64,000 bases of DNA from JAOUEA01 sp963762075 (lineage in GTDB: Bacteria > Actinomycetota > UBA4738 > HRBIN12): the NCBI GenBank assembly GCA_963762075.1, contig CAVXJC010000003.1, positions 310,001-374,000 on the forward strand, read 5' to 3'. Below, one piece after another: positions 18,022 to 26,619 of this stretch. The translations under genes and the position numbers were made by a program. The notes under the pieces are model-generated. The model saw only the letters and a program-made list of their open reading frames with translations, searched no databases and had not been told where the DNA came from. The stretch's first letter is position 1. Every line of letters starts with the position of its first letter.

Positions 18022-18557
18022 ACGCCGGCGACCGGCACCTTCCCGGCTCCGACGGCCTGCTGCCCGCCGAGCGCAAGGTGCGCAACGAGCTCGGGCATCT
18101 GCCGCTCGACTTCCGTGCGATGTGGGCGATCTCGAACCTGTTCCGGAGCTCGGCGGCGATCAGGCGCCACATGGAGGCGCAGGTGCTCGCCCCGGACCGC
18201 CTGAGCTGGACGTCGTTCGTCGGCCTGTGGGTGCTGTGGGTGTGGGGCGAGATGGAGGCCCGTGAGTTCGCAGCGGCGGTCGGCATCAGCCGCCCCACGG
18301 CGACCGGTGTCATGGACACCCTCGAGTCGCGTGGGTACGTCGCCCGTCGCAAGGATCCCAAGGACGGCCGCATGGTGATCGTGGAGCTCACCCCCACGGG
18401 CCGTCGCACGATCGAGGTGCTGTTCCCGAAGTTCAACGCCGAGGAGAGCGCCCTCGCCGCGCACCTCGACCCTTCCCAGCAGGAAGACCTCGCCGCGATG
18501 CTCCGGTCGTTGTTGCGAGCGGTCACGCCCGGAGGCGACGGCGGCCCGGTAGTCTGA
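18018..18557 (+). CDS. MarR-family transcriptional regulator
   Basis: The 179-residue protein has the winged helix-turn-helix of MarR: REFAAAVGISRPTATGVMDT is the recognition segment, followed by RGYVARRKDPKDGRM, with the D-x-R wing motif, and a helical dimerisation C terminus. The GTG start overlaps the decarboxylase stop (GTGA), so it is the last gene of the cluster. MarR proteins such as HpaR repress aromatic-acid pathways and are released by the substrate, so control of this cluster is likely. No obvious palindrome was found at the candidate promoter at 12621. Confidence 0.85.
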   Translation: MNAGDRHLPGSDGLLPAERKVRNELGHLPLDFRAMWAISNLFRSSAAIRRHMEAQVLAPDRLSWTSFVGLWVLWVWGEMEAREFAAAVGISRPTATGVMDTLESRGYVARRKDPKDGRMVIVELTPTGRRTIEVLFPKFNAEESALAAHLDPSQQEDLAAMLRSLLRAVTPGGDGGPVV

Positions 18558-18563
18558 GGCGGA

Positions 18564-19499
18564 CTAGGTCGCGCGCGCGCCGGCGCCCACGACCACGCGG
18601 CGCAGCAGGTCGGGGATCTCGGCTCGGTCGTCGGTGAACTGGCTCGGCTTGATGCAGATGGTGCGGAAGCCCCTCGCGAGCTGCTCGGAGATCTGATCGA
18701 GAGCGTCGTCGAGCGATGCGGGGTGCGACACGTCAGGGAACGCTCCGCGGGTGCCGCCTACCATCTCGAGTCCGCCGACGTCTCGCCCGGCGTCGGCCAT
18801 CGCTGCGGAGAGTCGGGCGCGATCGTCGTCGCTGGGGCGCCCGAGCGGATTGAATCCGTGGCCGTAGGCGACGAGCCGTCGCAGCAGCCGGTCGTGCAGG
18901 CGCTGGCCCCCGAACCAGAGCCGCGGCCCCTCGGGTCGGAACGGCTTCGGCTCGAGCCACACGTCTTCGAACCGGTAGTTGCGCCCATCGAAGGTGGCCG
19001 GAGAATCGCCCCAGAGCAGAGACCACGCGGCGAGGTGTTCGTCGAGGCGCTCACCTCGCGTCTCGAATGGCACGCCGAGCGCCTCGTACTCGGCCCGGTG
19101 CCAACTCACCGTGGGCTGCACTACGAGGCGTCCCTGCGAGAGGAGGTCGAGCGTGGCGAGTTCCTTCGCGATGAGCAGCGGATGTCTGAGCGGCGGGATC
19201 ACCGCGCTCGCGATGAGCCGCAGCCTCGACGTCACCGATGCGATCGCGGCGAGCAGCAGCAGTGACGACGGCCACGGTGTTGCCGGGTCCTGGTTCCCGG
19301 GAAGCGCGTAGTCCCGCGGGTTCTCGGGGAGCCCCTCGGCGTCGGCGCCGAGCCCGAGCACGACGTGCTCGCTCACCATCACGCCGTCGAACCCGGCGCG
19401 CTCGGCTTCCACGGCCATATCGACCAGGCCGACGAGGTCGTGTCCGGGCACCAGGGTGTGGTTCTCGCTGACGATGAGGACCAACCGTGGAGCCGTCAC
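18564..19499 (-). CDS. LLM-class flavin-dependent (probably F420) oxidoreductase
   Basis: The 311-residue product has the luciferase-like TIM-barrel pattern: AVEAERAGFDGVMVSEHVV near the N terminus, IASVTSRLRLIASAVI, the LATLDLLSQGRLVVQP strand-helix, and LWFGGQRL later. Actinobacterial members of this length mostly use reduced F420 to reduce or oxidise small molecules. The start is GTG 19499, just before the first strand; the longer open frame upstream overlaps the P450 gene. It is the last gene of a six-gene minus-strand run, 11 bases after the P450, and meets the MarR gene tail to tail with a 6-base gap. The substrate is unknown. Confidence 0.85.
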   Translation of the reverse strand: MTAPRLVLIVSENHTLVPGHDLVGLVDMAVEAERAGFDGVMVSEHVVLGLGADAEGLPENPRDYALPGNQDPATPWPSSLLLLAAIASVTSRLRLIASAVIPPLRHPLLIAKELATLDLLSQGRLVVQPTVSWHRAEYEALGVPFETRGERLDEHLAAWSLLWGDSPATFDGRNYRFEDVWLEPKPFRPEGPRLWFGGQRLHDRLLRRLVAYGHGFNPLGRPSDDDRARLSAAMADAGRDVGGLEMVGGTRGAFPDVSHPASLDDALDQISEQLARGFRTICIKPSQFTDDRAEIPDLLRRVVVGAGARAT

Positions 19500-19510
19500 G
19501 TCCGACGTCG

Positions 19511-20758
19511 CTACTTCGTCGTGACGCGCACCGGCATGCGCTTGATGCCGTTCACGAAGTTCGACCGGATGCGCTCGACGGGGCCAGTGAGCTCGATCGT
19601 GTCGAGCCGCGGGATCAGCTCCTGGAAGAGGATCTTCGTCTCGAGCCGCGCGAGGTGTGCTCCGAGGCAGAAGTGCGGCCCGCCAGGCCCGAACGTCACG
19701 TGGTCGTTCGGCCTGCGCGTGACATCGAACGTGTAGGGGTCGGGGAACATCGCCTCGTCGCGGTTGGCGCTGATGAACCATGTGACGACCTTGTCGCCTG
19801 CCCCGATCTGCTGACCCCGCATCTCGACGTCGCGGGTCGCGGTGCGACGGAACTGCAGCACCGGCGTCGCCCATCGCAGGATCTCCTCGGTCGCCGACGG
19901 GATCAGCTCGGGCTCGTCGCGCAACAGTTCGAGCTGCTCCGGATGCTTCATCAGGGCGAGCATGCCGTGGCTGATGGTGTGCCGGGTTGTCTCGTTGCCG
20001 GCGATCATCAGCACGCCGAAGTAGTTGTGGAACTCACGCTCGTTCAACACGCCTTCGCTCTGCGCGATCGTGAGCGCCTGCAGCACGTCGTCGGCCGGCT
20101 CGGCGAGTCGCTCGTCGCGCTGGCGGTCGGCGTAGGCGAATACGTCGAGTGCGGTGGGGGAGCGGAACGGGAAGAGGCGATAGGCCTCGGTGTCGACCTT
20201 GTCGATCACGGCTGCCGAGAGATCGGGGTCCTGGTTCGCGATCATGCTGTCGCCCCAGGAGATGAGCTGCGGCGCGTCTTCCTGCGGAACGGTGAAGATC
20301 GAGCAGAGGAAGCGGATCGGCAAGTCGCGGCTGATCTGGCTCACGAAGTCGAACTCACCCTTGGGCAGCGCCTCGTCGAGCACGTCGCGGGCGACGTCGC
20401 GGATCCAGTCCTCGTACTTGCCGACCCCCCGGGCGCTGAATCGTTTCGAGCAGATCTTGCGCAGCTCCGTGTGACGCGGCGGGTCGGTCTCGAGCATCGA
20501 CTTGCGTACCTCGAGCTGTTCCTCGTCGAGCTCCTCGAGCGATACGGCGCCGAGCTCGGAGGAGAACGTCTCCCAGTCCATGTGGACGCGGGTGAGGTCC
20601 TCGTATCGGGTCACGGCCCAGAAGCCCTTGTTGGGCGCAGGCTCTGGGTGCCAGATCACCGGATGCTCGGCCCGGAGGTGATCGAACCACTCGAACGGGA
20701 CGCGTTCGGCGTAGGTGTCCGGGTTGACCAGGTCGATGTCTCCGAGCGTGTCGCCCAT
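19511..20758 (-). CDS. Cytochrome P450, CYP125/CYP142-like
   Basis: A 415-residue soluble bacterial P450. The I-helix has the oxygen-activating AGNETT (253-258), the K-helix has EILR (292-295), and the haem loop is FGPGGPHFCLGAHLA with C364 as thiolate ligand. NPDTYAERVPFEWFDHLR near the start and the W-H-P-E-P segment resemble the mycobacterial sterol and methyl-branched lipid hydroxylases CYP125, CYP142 and CYP124. It would hydroxylate a terminal methyl of a steroid or isoprenoid chain, with electrons from a ferredoxin such as the one at 38505. ATG 20758 is chosen because the open frame upstream encodes a Pro/Arg-rich leader with no P450 match. Confidence 0.88.
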   Translation of the reverse strand: MGDTLGDIDLVNPDTYAERVPFEWFDHLRAEHPVIWHPEPAPNKGFWAVTRYEDLTRVHMDWETFSSELGAVSLEELDEEQLEVRKSMLETDPPRHTELRKICSKRFSARGVGKYEDWIRDVARDVLDEALPKGEFDFVSQISRDLPIRFLCSIFTVPQEDAPQLISWGDSMIANQDPDLSAAVIDKVDTEAYRLFPFRSPTALDVFAYADRQRDERLAEPADDVLQALTIAQSEGVLNEREFHNYFGVLMIAGNETTRHTISHGMLALMKHPEQLELLRDEPELIPSATEEILRWATPVLQFRRTATRDVEMRGQQIGAGDKVVTWFISANRDEAMFPDPYTFDVTRRPNDHVTFGPGGPHFCLGAHLARLETKILFQELIPRLDTIELTGPVERIRSNFVNGIKRMPVRVTTK

Positions 20759-20919
20759 CGTGATCGGTTCCCCTTCGGGCCCGCGTGGCGGTCGCGGTCC
20801 TCGGCGGTGCGCGGGTTGCGGTGCGGGTCGCGGGTATTTTGCTACCAAACGACCTCATGAGCAAACCTCGTGCGGCCGGAGGCTCGACGCACTGGCCTGA
20901 GGGATCGTCCTGGCGATCT

Positions 20920-22350
20920 TCAGATGAACTCGAAGTAGCGGCGGCGTTCCCACTCGGTGACGACGTCGGCGGCGAGGAACCGTTCCCACTCCCAGCGTCC
21001 TGCTTCTGCGTAGTGGGAGGCGACATCGGGGCCGAAGGTCTCACGCGCCCAGGCGCTCTCGCCGAACGCGTCGACCGCCTGGCCGAGGTGAACGGGCAGG
21101 GCGGGCACATGGCGCTGCCATTCCTCGCCGACCAAGGGTTCGCCGGGGTCGGTGCTGTTCGCGATCCCATCGCGGGCAGATGCGAGCAGCGCTGCGATCG
21201 CGAGGTATGGGTTGACGTCCGCACCCGGTACGCGCCATTCCAGCCTGGTCGACTCTGCGCCCTCGACCAGCACTCGGCACGAGACCATGCGGCTGTCGTA
21301 TCCCCAGCTCACCCCGTTGCCGGAGAATTCGCCGCCGGCGATGCGCCGGTAGGAGTTCACGGTCGGCGCGTACCAGAGCATCAGATCGTTGGCATGGGCG
21401 AGCACTCCGCCGACGGCGCCGCGAAGCGGAGCCGCAACAGCGTCGCCATCGGAGTCATGGGCGTCGTCGCCCGCACGGTCGCCGCTCGAGTCGTGGGCGT
21501 CGCCGGTCGAACCGTCGCCGAAGACGTTCACACCCTCGCCGTCGACGAGTGAAAGGTGCAGGTGGCAAGAGGAGCCCGTCGTGTCGGGGAACGGCTTGGC
21601 CATGAACGTGGCGGCCATCCCTGCGGCGGCAGCCATGTCGCGCATCGCGAGCTTGAACACGATGTGGCGGTCGGCCATCTCGAGCGCGTGCCGGTGGTCG
21701 AGGTTGATCTCCCACTGACCGAGTCCCCATTCCGCCTGGCTCGTCGACGGACCGAGGTTCGAGCGTGTGAGGGCGTCGCGCGCGCGGGCGAAGAACGGCT
21801 CGTGCTGATCGCCCGCCTGCACCGTGTAGTCGGCGCGCGCTGCCGTCGTCGGCGCGAGCGTCTCGTAGCCGTTCGCGCGGGCATCGTCGTACGTGCCTGC
21901 GTAGAGGGAGAACTCGAGCTCGCTCGCGACCTGCGGCGCGAGCCCGTCTTCCTCGAGGCGCTCTACCTGGCGGCGCAGGATCGTGCGAGGTGCGACTTCC
22001 ACGAGATCGTCGCGACCCATCTCGACGAAGTCGGCCACGCAGATCGCCGTCGAATCGAGCCACGCAGCGGGACGCAGGGTGCTCAGGTCGGGCACCAGCC
22101 GCACATCGTGCCAGCCGGTGTGATGCCCCGTGTACGACTGTGTCGGTCCTGGCCATTGATCGACGTCCCACCCGAGCACGCACGAGCTGAGCGGAACGCC
22201 CTCGTGGAGGAGCCTGCGGAACACCTCGAGGGAGAACCGTTTGCCCACGAGCCGGCCGGTCACGTCGGCCGACGTCACGATCACGGTGCGGGTGCCGGTG
22301 TCGCCGAGCTCGTCGGGCCCGATGGCGGGCGTGCCTCCGAGCGCGTTCAT
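20920..22350 (-). CDS. Glutamine-synthetase-like gamma-glutamyl-amide ligase (copy 1)
   Basis: The 476-residue protein follows the GS-III/PuuA layout: an N-terminal beta-grasp region with DVTGRLVGKR, VASELEFSLY as the first metal-binding strand, QWEINLDHRHALEMAD, GSSCHLHLSL, the NSYRRI ATP-loop region, and TRLEWRVPGADVNPYL. Relatives join glutamate to amines, polyamines or ethanolamine and do not make glutamine; the missing GlnA adenylylation tyrosine motif agrees. After VNVFGD there is a roughly 25-residue acidic insertion built from two imperfect repeats (GDAHDSSGD and DDAHDSDGD) not typical of the family. It lies 49 bases from the SDR upstream in the same operon. Confidence 0.85.
   Translation of the reverse strand: MNALGGTPAIGPDELGDTGTRTVIVTSADVTGRLVGKRFSLEVFRRLLHEGVPLSSCVLGWDVDQWPGPTQSYTGHHTGWHDVRLVPDLSTLRPAAWLDSTAICVADFVEMGRDDLVEVAPRTILRRQVERLEEDGLAPQVASELEFSLYAGTYDDARANGYETLAPTTAARADYTVQAGDQHEPFFARARDALTRSNLGPSTSQAEWGLGQWEINLDHRHALEMADRHIVFKLAMRDMAAAAGMAATFMAKPFPDTTGSSCHLHLSLVDGEGVNVFGDGSTGDAHDSSGDRAGDDAHDSDGDAVAAPLRGAVGGVLAHANDLMLWYAPTVNSYRRIAGGEFSGNGVSWGYDSRMVSCRVLVEGAESTRLEWRVPGADVNPYLAIAALLASARDGIANSTDPGEPLVGEEWQRHVPALPVHLGQAVDAFGESAWARETFGPDVASHYAEAGRWEWERFLAADVVTEWERRRYFEFI
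21446..21525 (-). repeat. Imperfect direct repeat encoding an acidic insertion in the GS-like gene
   Basis: Two copies of a unit of about 36-42 bases (each reading GACGCCCACGACTC(C/G) on the minus strand) lie side by side within the GS-like gene and encode DAHDSSGDRAG and DAHDSDGDA. The repeat keeps the frame. It looks like a local slippage expansion in a surface loop. Confidence 0.55.
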
Positions 22351-22399
22351 CGAGCCGAGGCTCCGCGCCTGCTCATCTGGTCAGTCGAGGCTCGCGCCG

Positions 22400-23170
22400 T
22401 CATCGAGTGAGCCAGCCGCCGTCGACGGGAAGCTGAGCGCCGGTGATGAACGAGGCGTCGTCCGAGAGCAAGAACGAGACGGCCGCCGCGACATCGTCGG
22501 GCTCTCCCACGCGGTCGATGAGCAGGCGCTGCGACATGAAGGACCACGCCTCGTCGGAGCGGAGGTCGCCACCCGGGATGAACGACGTCGCGATAGGGCC
22601 GGGCGCCACGGCGTTCACCCTGATCCTGCGGGCGGCGAGCTCCACCGCGAGAGCCTTGGTGAGCATCTTCACGCCCCCCTTCGACGCGTTGTAGTGCACC
22701 TGCGGATGACCCGTCGACGATACGATCACCTCGGACTCGATCGTCGACATGTTCACGATCGCCCCGCCGCCGGCGTCGCCGATCGCAGGGGCGATCGCGC
22801 GAGTCACGACGTACATGCCCTTGAGGTTCGTGTCGAGCACCAGGTCCCACTCCTCCTCGTCGAGGTCGTCGAGCGCCGACATGCGCACCAGACCGGCGTT
22901 GTTCACGAGGAGCTGGATCGCGCCGAACGCTTCGAGTGCCGAGCCGCGCGCGGCCTCGGCTTGGGAGGGAACGCGCACGTCCAGCTCGATCGCGATCGCC
23001 CGCCCGCCACCCCCCTCGATCTCGGCCACGGTTTCCTGCGCGCCCTCGAGGCGCACGTCGGCGACGGCGACCGCCGCCCCTTCGGCGCCCAGGCGCGTCG
23101 CGGTCGCCCGCCCGATGCCCGACCCGGCGCCTGTGACGATGGCCACACGTCCGGCGTGGACGAAGCTCAC
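22400..23170 (-). CDS. Short-chain dehydrogenase/reductase (copy 1)
   Basis: The 256-residue protein is a classical SDR: VAIVTGAGSGIGRATA binds NAD(P), LLVNNAGLV is the structural motif, STIES has the catalytic serine, and HYNASKGG gives Tyr and Lys. It closes with VDGGWLTR. The acidic residue DVRLEG after the second strand suggests NAD preference. GTG 23170 overlaps the stop of the neighbouring SDR, so the pair is translationally coupled. It probably oxidises a hydroxyl made or carried in the same pathway as the P450. Confidence 0.9.
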   Translation of the reverse strand: MSFVHAGRVAIVTGAGSGIGRATATRLGAEGAAVAVADVRLEGAQETVAEIEGGGGRAIAIELDVRVPSQAEAARGSALEAFGAIQLLVNNAGLVRMSALDDLDEEEWDLVLDTNLKGMYVVTRAIAPAIGDAGGGAIVNMSTIESEVIVSSTGHPQVHYNASKGGVKMLTKALAVELAARRIRVNAVAPGPIATSFIPGGDLRSDEAWSFMSQRLLIDRVGEPDDVAAAVSFLLSDDASFITGAQLPVDGGWLTR

Positions 23171-23973
23171 GGCGAATCTTCTCGCAGATCGGAGAAGGCC
23201 ACCGACGCGACGTCGACCGCCATGCCGCCGCCGTCGGCGAGCAAGGTCGTGCCCGTCACGTACGAGGATTCGTCGCTCGCGAGGAACACCGCGCAGCTCG
23301 CGATCTCGTCGGCCTCGGCGGCGCGCCGCAGAGGCACGAGCTCTGTGGCCAGCGAATACGCAGCGTCTCGCGTGATGCCGCGATCTCGCGCGAGATCGTC
23401 CATCGACTCGTCGCCCATCGGCGTGCGAACCCATCCGGGGCAGAGCGCATTCGCGCGCACGCCTGCCGGCCCGAAATCGACCCCGATCGACTTGGCGAGG
23501 CCGATCACCGCGGCCTTCGACGCGACGTAGGCGGCACTCGACGACTGCGACACGAAGCCTGAGACCGACGATATGAGTACGATCGAGCCGCCTCCGCGAG
23601 CTTCCAGATGCGGCAACGCCGCACGCACCAGGTACAGGACACCCGAAAGGTTGATGTCGATCGTGGCGCGCCATACGTCGTCAGTCACATCGCCGGCCGT
23701 GCCCCCGAACCCGACGCCCGCGTTCGCGACCACGACATCGACGCCACCGAAGGCCCGCAGGGTCTCGTCGATGGCCGAGTTCGCATGGGCCGTGTCGCTC
23801 GCATCGCCCGGCACGGCGAGGCCTCCGACCTCAGCCGCGAGGGCCTCGATCGGTTCCGGACGACGACCCGTCACCGCGACCCTCGCCCCCTCGGCTGCGA
23901 AACGCCTGGCGATCGCGGCGCCGATGCCGGTGCCGCCGCCGCTGATGATCGCCACCTTGCCCTCGAGCCTCAT
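23167..23973 (-). CDS. Short-chain dehydrogenase/reductase (copy 2)
   Basis: The 268-residue protein has VAIISGGGTGIGAAIA for the cofactor, VVANAGVG, the serine in LISSVSGF, and AAYVASKAAV with Tyr and Lys. The VTGRRPEP segment after the second strand, with arginines in place of an acidic residue, suggests NADP preference, unlike its neighbour. The two SDRs are only distantly alike, so they are not a recent duplication. It starts at an ATG about 100 bases after the GS-like gene upstream and overlaps the next SDR start. Confidence 0.9.
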   Translation of the reverse strand: MRLEGKVAIISGGGTGIGAAIARRFAAEGARVAVTGRRPEPIEALAAEVGGLAVPGDASDTAHANSAIDETLRAFGGVDVVVANAGVGFGGTAGDVTDDVWRATIDINLSGVLYLVRAALPHLEARGGGSIVLISSVSGFVSQSSSAAYVASKAAVIGLAKSIGVDFGPAGVRANALCPGWVRTPMGDESMDDLARDRGITRDAAYSLATELVPLRRAAEADEIASCAVFLASDESSYVTGTTLLADGGGMAVDVASVAFSDLREDSP

Positions 23974-24081
23974 CGCACCTCCCGTCGGTGCCGCGTAGTG
24001 TGACGCATCGAGGCCGAGGCGGCGACAGGTTTCCCGGATCTCGAAGTAGGCGTCGTGTGGCGAACCGGGGTGAGCGCGCTC

Positions 24082-25389
24082 TCAGTGGAACGGTAGGTAG
24101 TACCTGAGCTCCCAGTCGCTGACGTCGGTGGTCGAGGTGTCCTCGACGGCTCCCTCGTAGCGTTCCCATTCGCCGCGCTTCAAGATCGTGAAGGCCTCGA
24201 CGAGCTCCGGTCCGATCGCTCGCACGAGCGCGTCGTCGGCGTTCAACGCATCGAGTGCGGCCGCCAGGGTCGCCGGGATCGCCACGTCGGTGTCGGGATC
24301 CTCCCCGACCGGCTGAGGTGGCCGCAGCTCGAGCTCACCCTCGACCCCGAGGCGGGCGGCATGCAGCACCGCCGCTCCCACGAGGTAGGGGTTCGCGGCC
24401 GCGTCTGCTGAACGCTGCTCGAGTCTGGTGCCCTCGCCGCGGGCGGGGGGCACCCGCACCGTGACGCTACGGTCGTCATGTCCCCAGTTCGCCCAGTAGC
24501 CGTTGAGCATGTCCGGCAGCAGCCGCTTGTAGGCGTTCACATGCGGCGCCATGATCGCCGCCATGCCCGTGTGGTGCTCGAGCAGGCCTGCGGTGCACCT
24601 GCGCGCGAGATCGGACATGCCGTCGGGGTCGCTCGGGTCGTGGAACGCGTTGGAGCCGTCGTCACGACGGAAGCTGAAGTTCACGTGCATGCCGCTTCCG
24701 CCTCGGTCGTTCACTGGCCGTCCGATGAAGGTGGCGAGCTTGCCGTGGCGCTCGGCGATCTCCTTGATCAGCAGCCGGAAGACGAATGCGTCGTCGGCGG
24801 CATCGATCGCGTCGTCGTAGCGGACGTTCACTTCGAACGCGGCCTCGTCGTACTCGCTGTTCCAGGTCTCGATGTTGAAACCGCAGCCGAGCGCGGCGCT
24901 CACCATTTCGTCGACGCAGCCGCTGGGGTCGACCGACGCGCCGGTGCCGTACACGCGGTGGCCCGGCAGCGAGACCGGACGCCATCCGCCACCGCCGTCG
25001 GGCTCCATCAGGTAGAACTCGAGCTCGAAGCTGATCTGCGGCTCCAGCCCCATGGCGCGCCAGGCATCGACCGCCTGCCGCAGCACGTGGCGAGGGTCGA
25101 GCCAGCACGGTTCCCCGCGGAAACGCGCGTCGCCGATGCCGATGAGCGTGTCGGGCTCCCACGAGTGTCGGAGCGAGTCGCGATCGAGGTGCACGTCGAT
25201 GTCGGGCAGCCCCACATCGAACTGGGTCTTCGGTACGGCCAAGATCTCCCGATCGTGCGTGAGCGGGTACACCCCGATGCAGAAAGCTGCGTGGCCCGAC
25301 TGCGCCACGTCGCCGAACAGATATTTCCCGCGCTCGAGCCCGTGGATGTCGGGGAAGAGCAGGCGCAGTCGCTTGCCGTCGGTTTCCAT
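24082..25389 (-). CDS. Glutamine-synthetase-like gamma-glutamyl-amide ligase (copy 2)
   Basis: This 435-residue GS relative has FELEFYL (first metal ligand strand), NSEYDEAAFEVNVRYDDAIDA-type second site, GSGMHVNFSF, NAYKRLLPDMLNGYW and TRLEQRSADAAANPYL. It begins with LRLLFPDIHGLERGKYL, matching the short N-terminal domain of the PuuA/GlnA3/GlnA4 group. Actinobacterial homologues glutamylate polyamines or monoamines for detoxification or catabolism. It is the first gene of the minus-strand run and is divergent from the second P450, with 51 bases between starts. Two different GS-like ligases in one operon suggest that the substrate is an amine. Confidence 0.85.
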   Translation of the reverse strand: METDGKRLRLLFPDIHGLERGKYLFGDVAQSGHAAFCIGVYPLTHDREILAVPKTQFDVGLPDIDVHLDRDSLRHSWEPDTLIGIGDARFRGEPCWLDPRHVLRQAVDAWRAMGLEPQISFELEFYLMEPDGGGGWRPVSLPGHRVYGTGASVDPSGCVDEMVSAALGCGFNIETWNSEYDEAAFEVNVRYDDAIDAADDAFVFRLLIKEIAERHGKLATFIGRPVNDRGGSGMHVNFSFRRDDGSNAFHDPSDPDGMSDLARRCTAGLLEHHTGMAAIMAPHVNAYKRLLPDMLNGYWANWGHDDRSVTVRVPPARGEGTRLEQRSADAAANPYLVGAAVLHAARLGVEGELELRPPQPVGEDPDTDVAIPATLAAALDALNADDALVRAIGPELVEAFTILKRGEWERYEGAVEDTSTTDVSDWELRYYLPFH

Positions 25390-25440
25390 GAACCCGCAAG
25401 ATACGCCTTCGGAGCGGCTGGCGCGAAGGGAGTCTTGAAC

Positions 25441-26619
25441 GTGCCGATCGGTGATCACGTCACGCTCGAAGAGCTCGAGCGCGATCCGTACCCCACGTAC
25501 GAGCGACTGCGCGATTCCGAGCCCGTCAGCTTCGTGCCGGCCGTCGGTCTCTGGCTGGTCACGCGCCACGACGACGTGAAGCACGTCGCGATGCACCCCG
25601 AAACGTTCACGGCGGCGACCGACCCCTCGACGCTCAACCGCACGATGGGCGAGAACATGCTCGGCATGGAAGGCGCGGAGCAGCAGTGGATCCGTACGAT
25701 CACCGAGGCGCCGTTCCGCCCGCGCGACGTCGAGGAACGCACCCAGGGCATGATCCCCCGCCTTGCCGGCGAGCTGATCGACGGCTTCGTCGACCGAGGG
25801 GACGCCGACCTGTTCCGCGCGTACGCCGACCCGATGAGCGTGCGCTCGCTCTGCTTCATGCTCGGGCTCGACGACGTGCCCTGGCACGACATCTTGCGCT
25901 GGAACGAAGGCCTCATGCCCGGTCTCGCGAACTTCGAGGGCGACCCGGCGAAGCAAGCTCCGGCCGACGAGGCGGGGGCCGCACTGCACGCGGCGATCGG
26001 CGAGGTGCTCGACACGCTCGAACACGAGCCCGACGGCTCGGTGCTCTCGTGGATGCTGCACCACGAGGAAGACGGCCGGCGCATGAGCCGCGACCAGATC
26101 GTCGCCAACACGACCCTCATGCTCAGCGGTGGCCTGCAGGAACCGCGCGACGTGATCGCGCTCACCCTCTGGGCGTTGCTGTCGAACCCTCCACAGCTCG
26201 ACGAGGTGCGGAAGGATCGTTCGCTCGTGAAGGCGGCGGTCGAGGAGACGCTCCGCTGGGCCGGCCCGGTCGGCACTGCCACCCGCCAGGCGACCTCTGA
26301 CGTGGAGCTCGGCGGCGTGTTGCTCGAGCGCGGTGCCTTGATCGCGGCGGTGCTCTCATCGGCGAACCGCGATCCGCGCCGCTGGACCGACCCCGACCGG
26401 TTCGACGTCGATCGAAAGGAGGGCGCCCATCTCGCGTTCTCGGCCGGCACGCACTTCTGCCTGGGCGCTTGGTTCGGTCGCCACCTGGCGCGCGTTACCC
26501 TCGATCTGGCGCTCGACAGACTTCCGGATCTCGAGCTCGATACGGCCCGGCCGGTCACGCTGTCGGGATGGGAGTTCCGCGCTCCCGACTCGCTCTGGGT
26601 TAGGTGGAAGGCGCCGTGA
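25441..26619 (+). CDS. Cytochrome P450 with atypical I-helix
   Basis: A 392-residue P450: ETLR (269-272) is the ExxR motif and AFSAGTHFCLGAWFG places haem ligand C340. The I-helix, where most P450s have AGxxTT, reads LSGGLQEPRD (228-237), so the proton-relay threonine is missing. P450s lacking it often act as peroxygenases, or use the substrate itself to deliver protons. GTG 25441 is chosen because it directly precedes a P450 N terminus; the longer open frame covers the divergent GS gene. Its stop overlaps the MetE-like start (GTGA), so these two are coupled. Confidence 0.87.
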   Translation: MPIGDHVTLEELERDPYPTYERLRDSEPVSFVPAVGLWLVTRHDDVKHVAMHPETFTAATDPSTLNRTMGENMLGMEGAEQQWIRTITEAPFRPRDVEERTQGMIPRLAGELIDGFVDRGDADLFRAYADPMSVRSLCFMLGLDDVPWHDILRWNEGLMPGLANFEGDPAKQAPADEAGAALHAAIGEVLDTLEHEPDGSVLSWMLHHEEDGRRMSRDQIVANTTLMLSGGLQEPRDVIALTLWALLSNPPQLDEVRKDRSLVKAAVEETLRWAGPVGTATRQATSDVELGGVLLERGALIAAVLSSANRDPRRWTDPDRFDVDRKEGAHLAFSAGTHFCLGAWFGRHLARVTLDLALDRLPDLELDTARPVTLSGWEFRAPDSLWVRWKAP

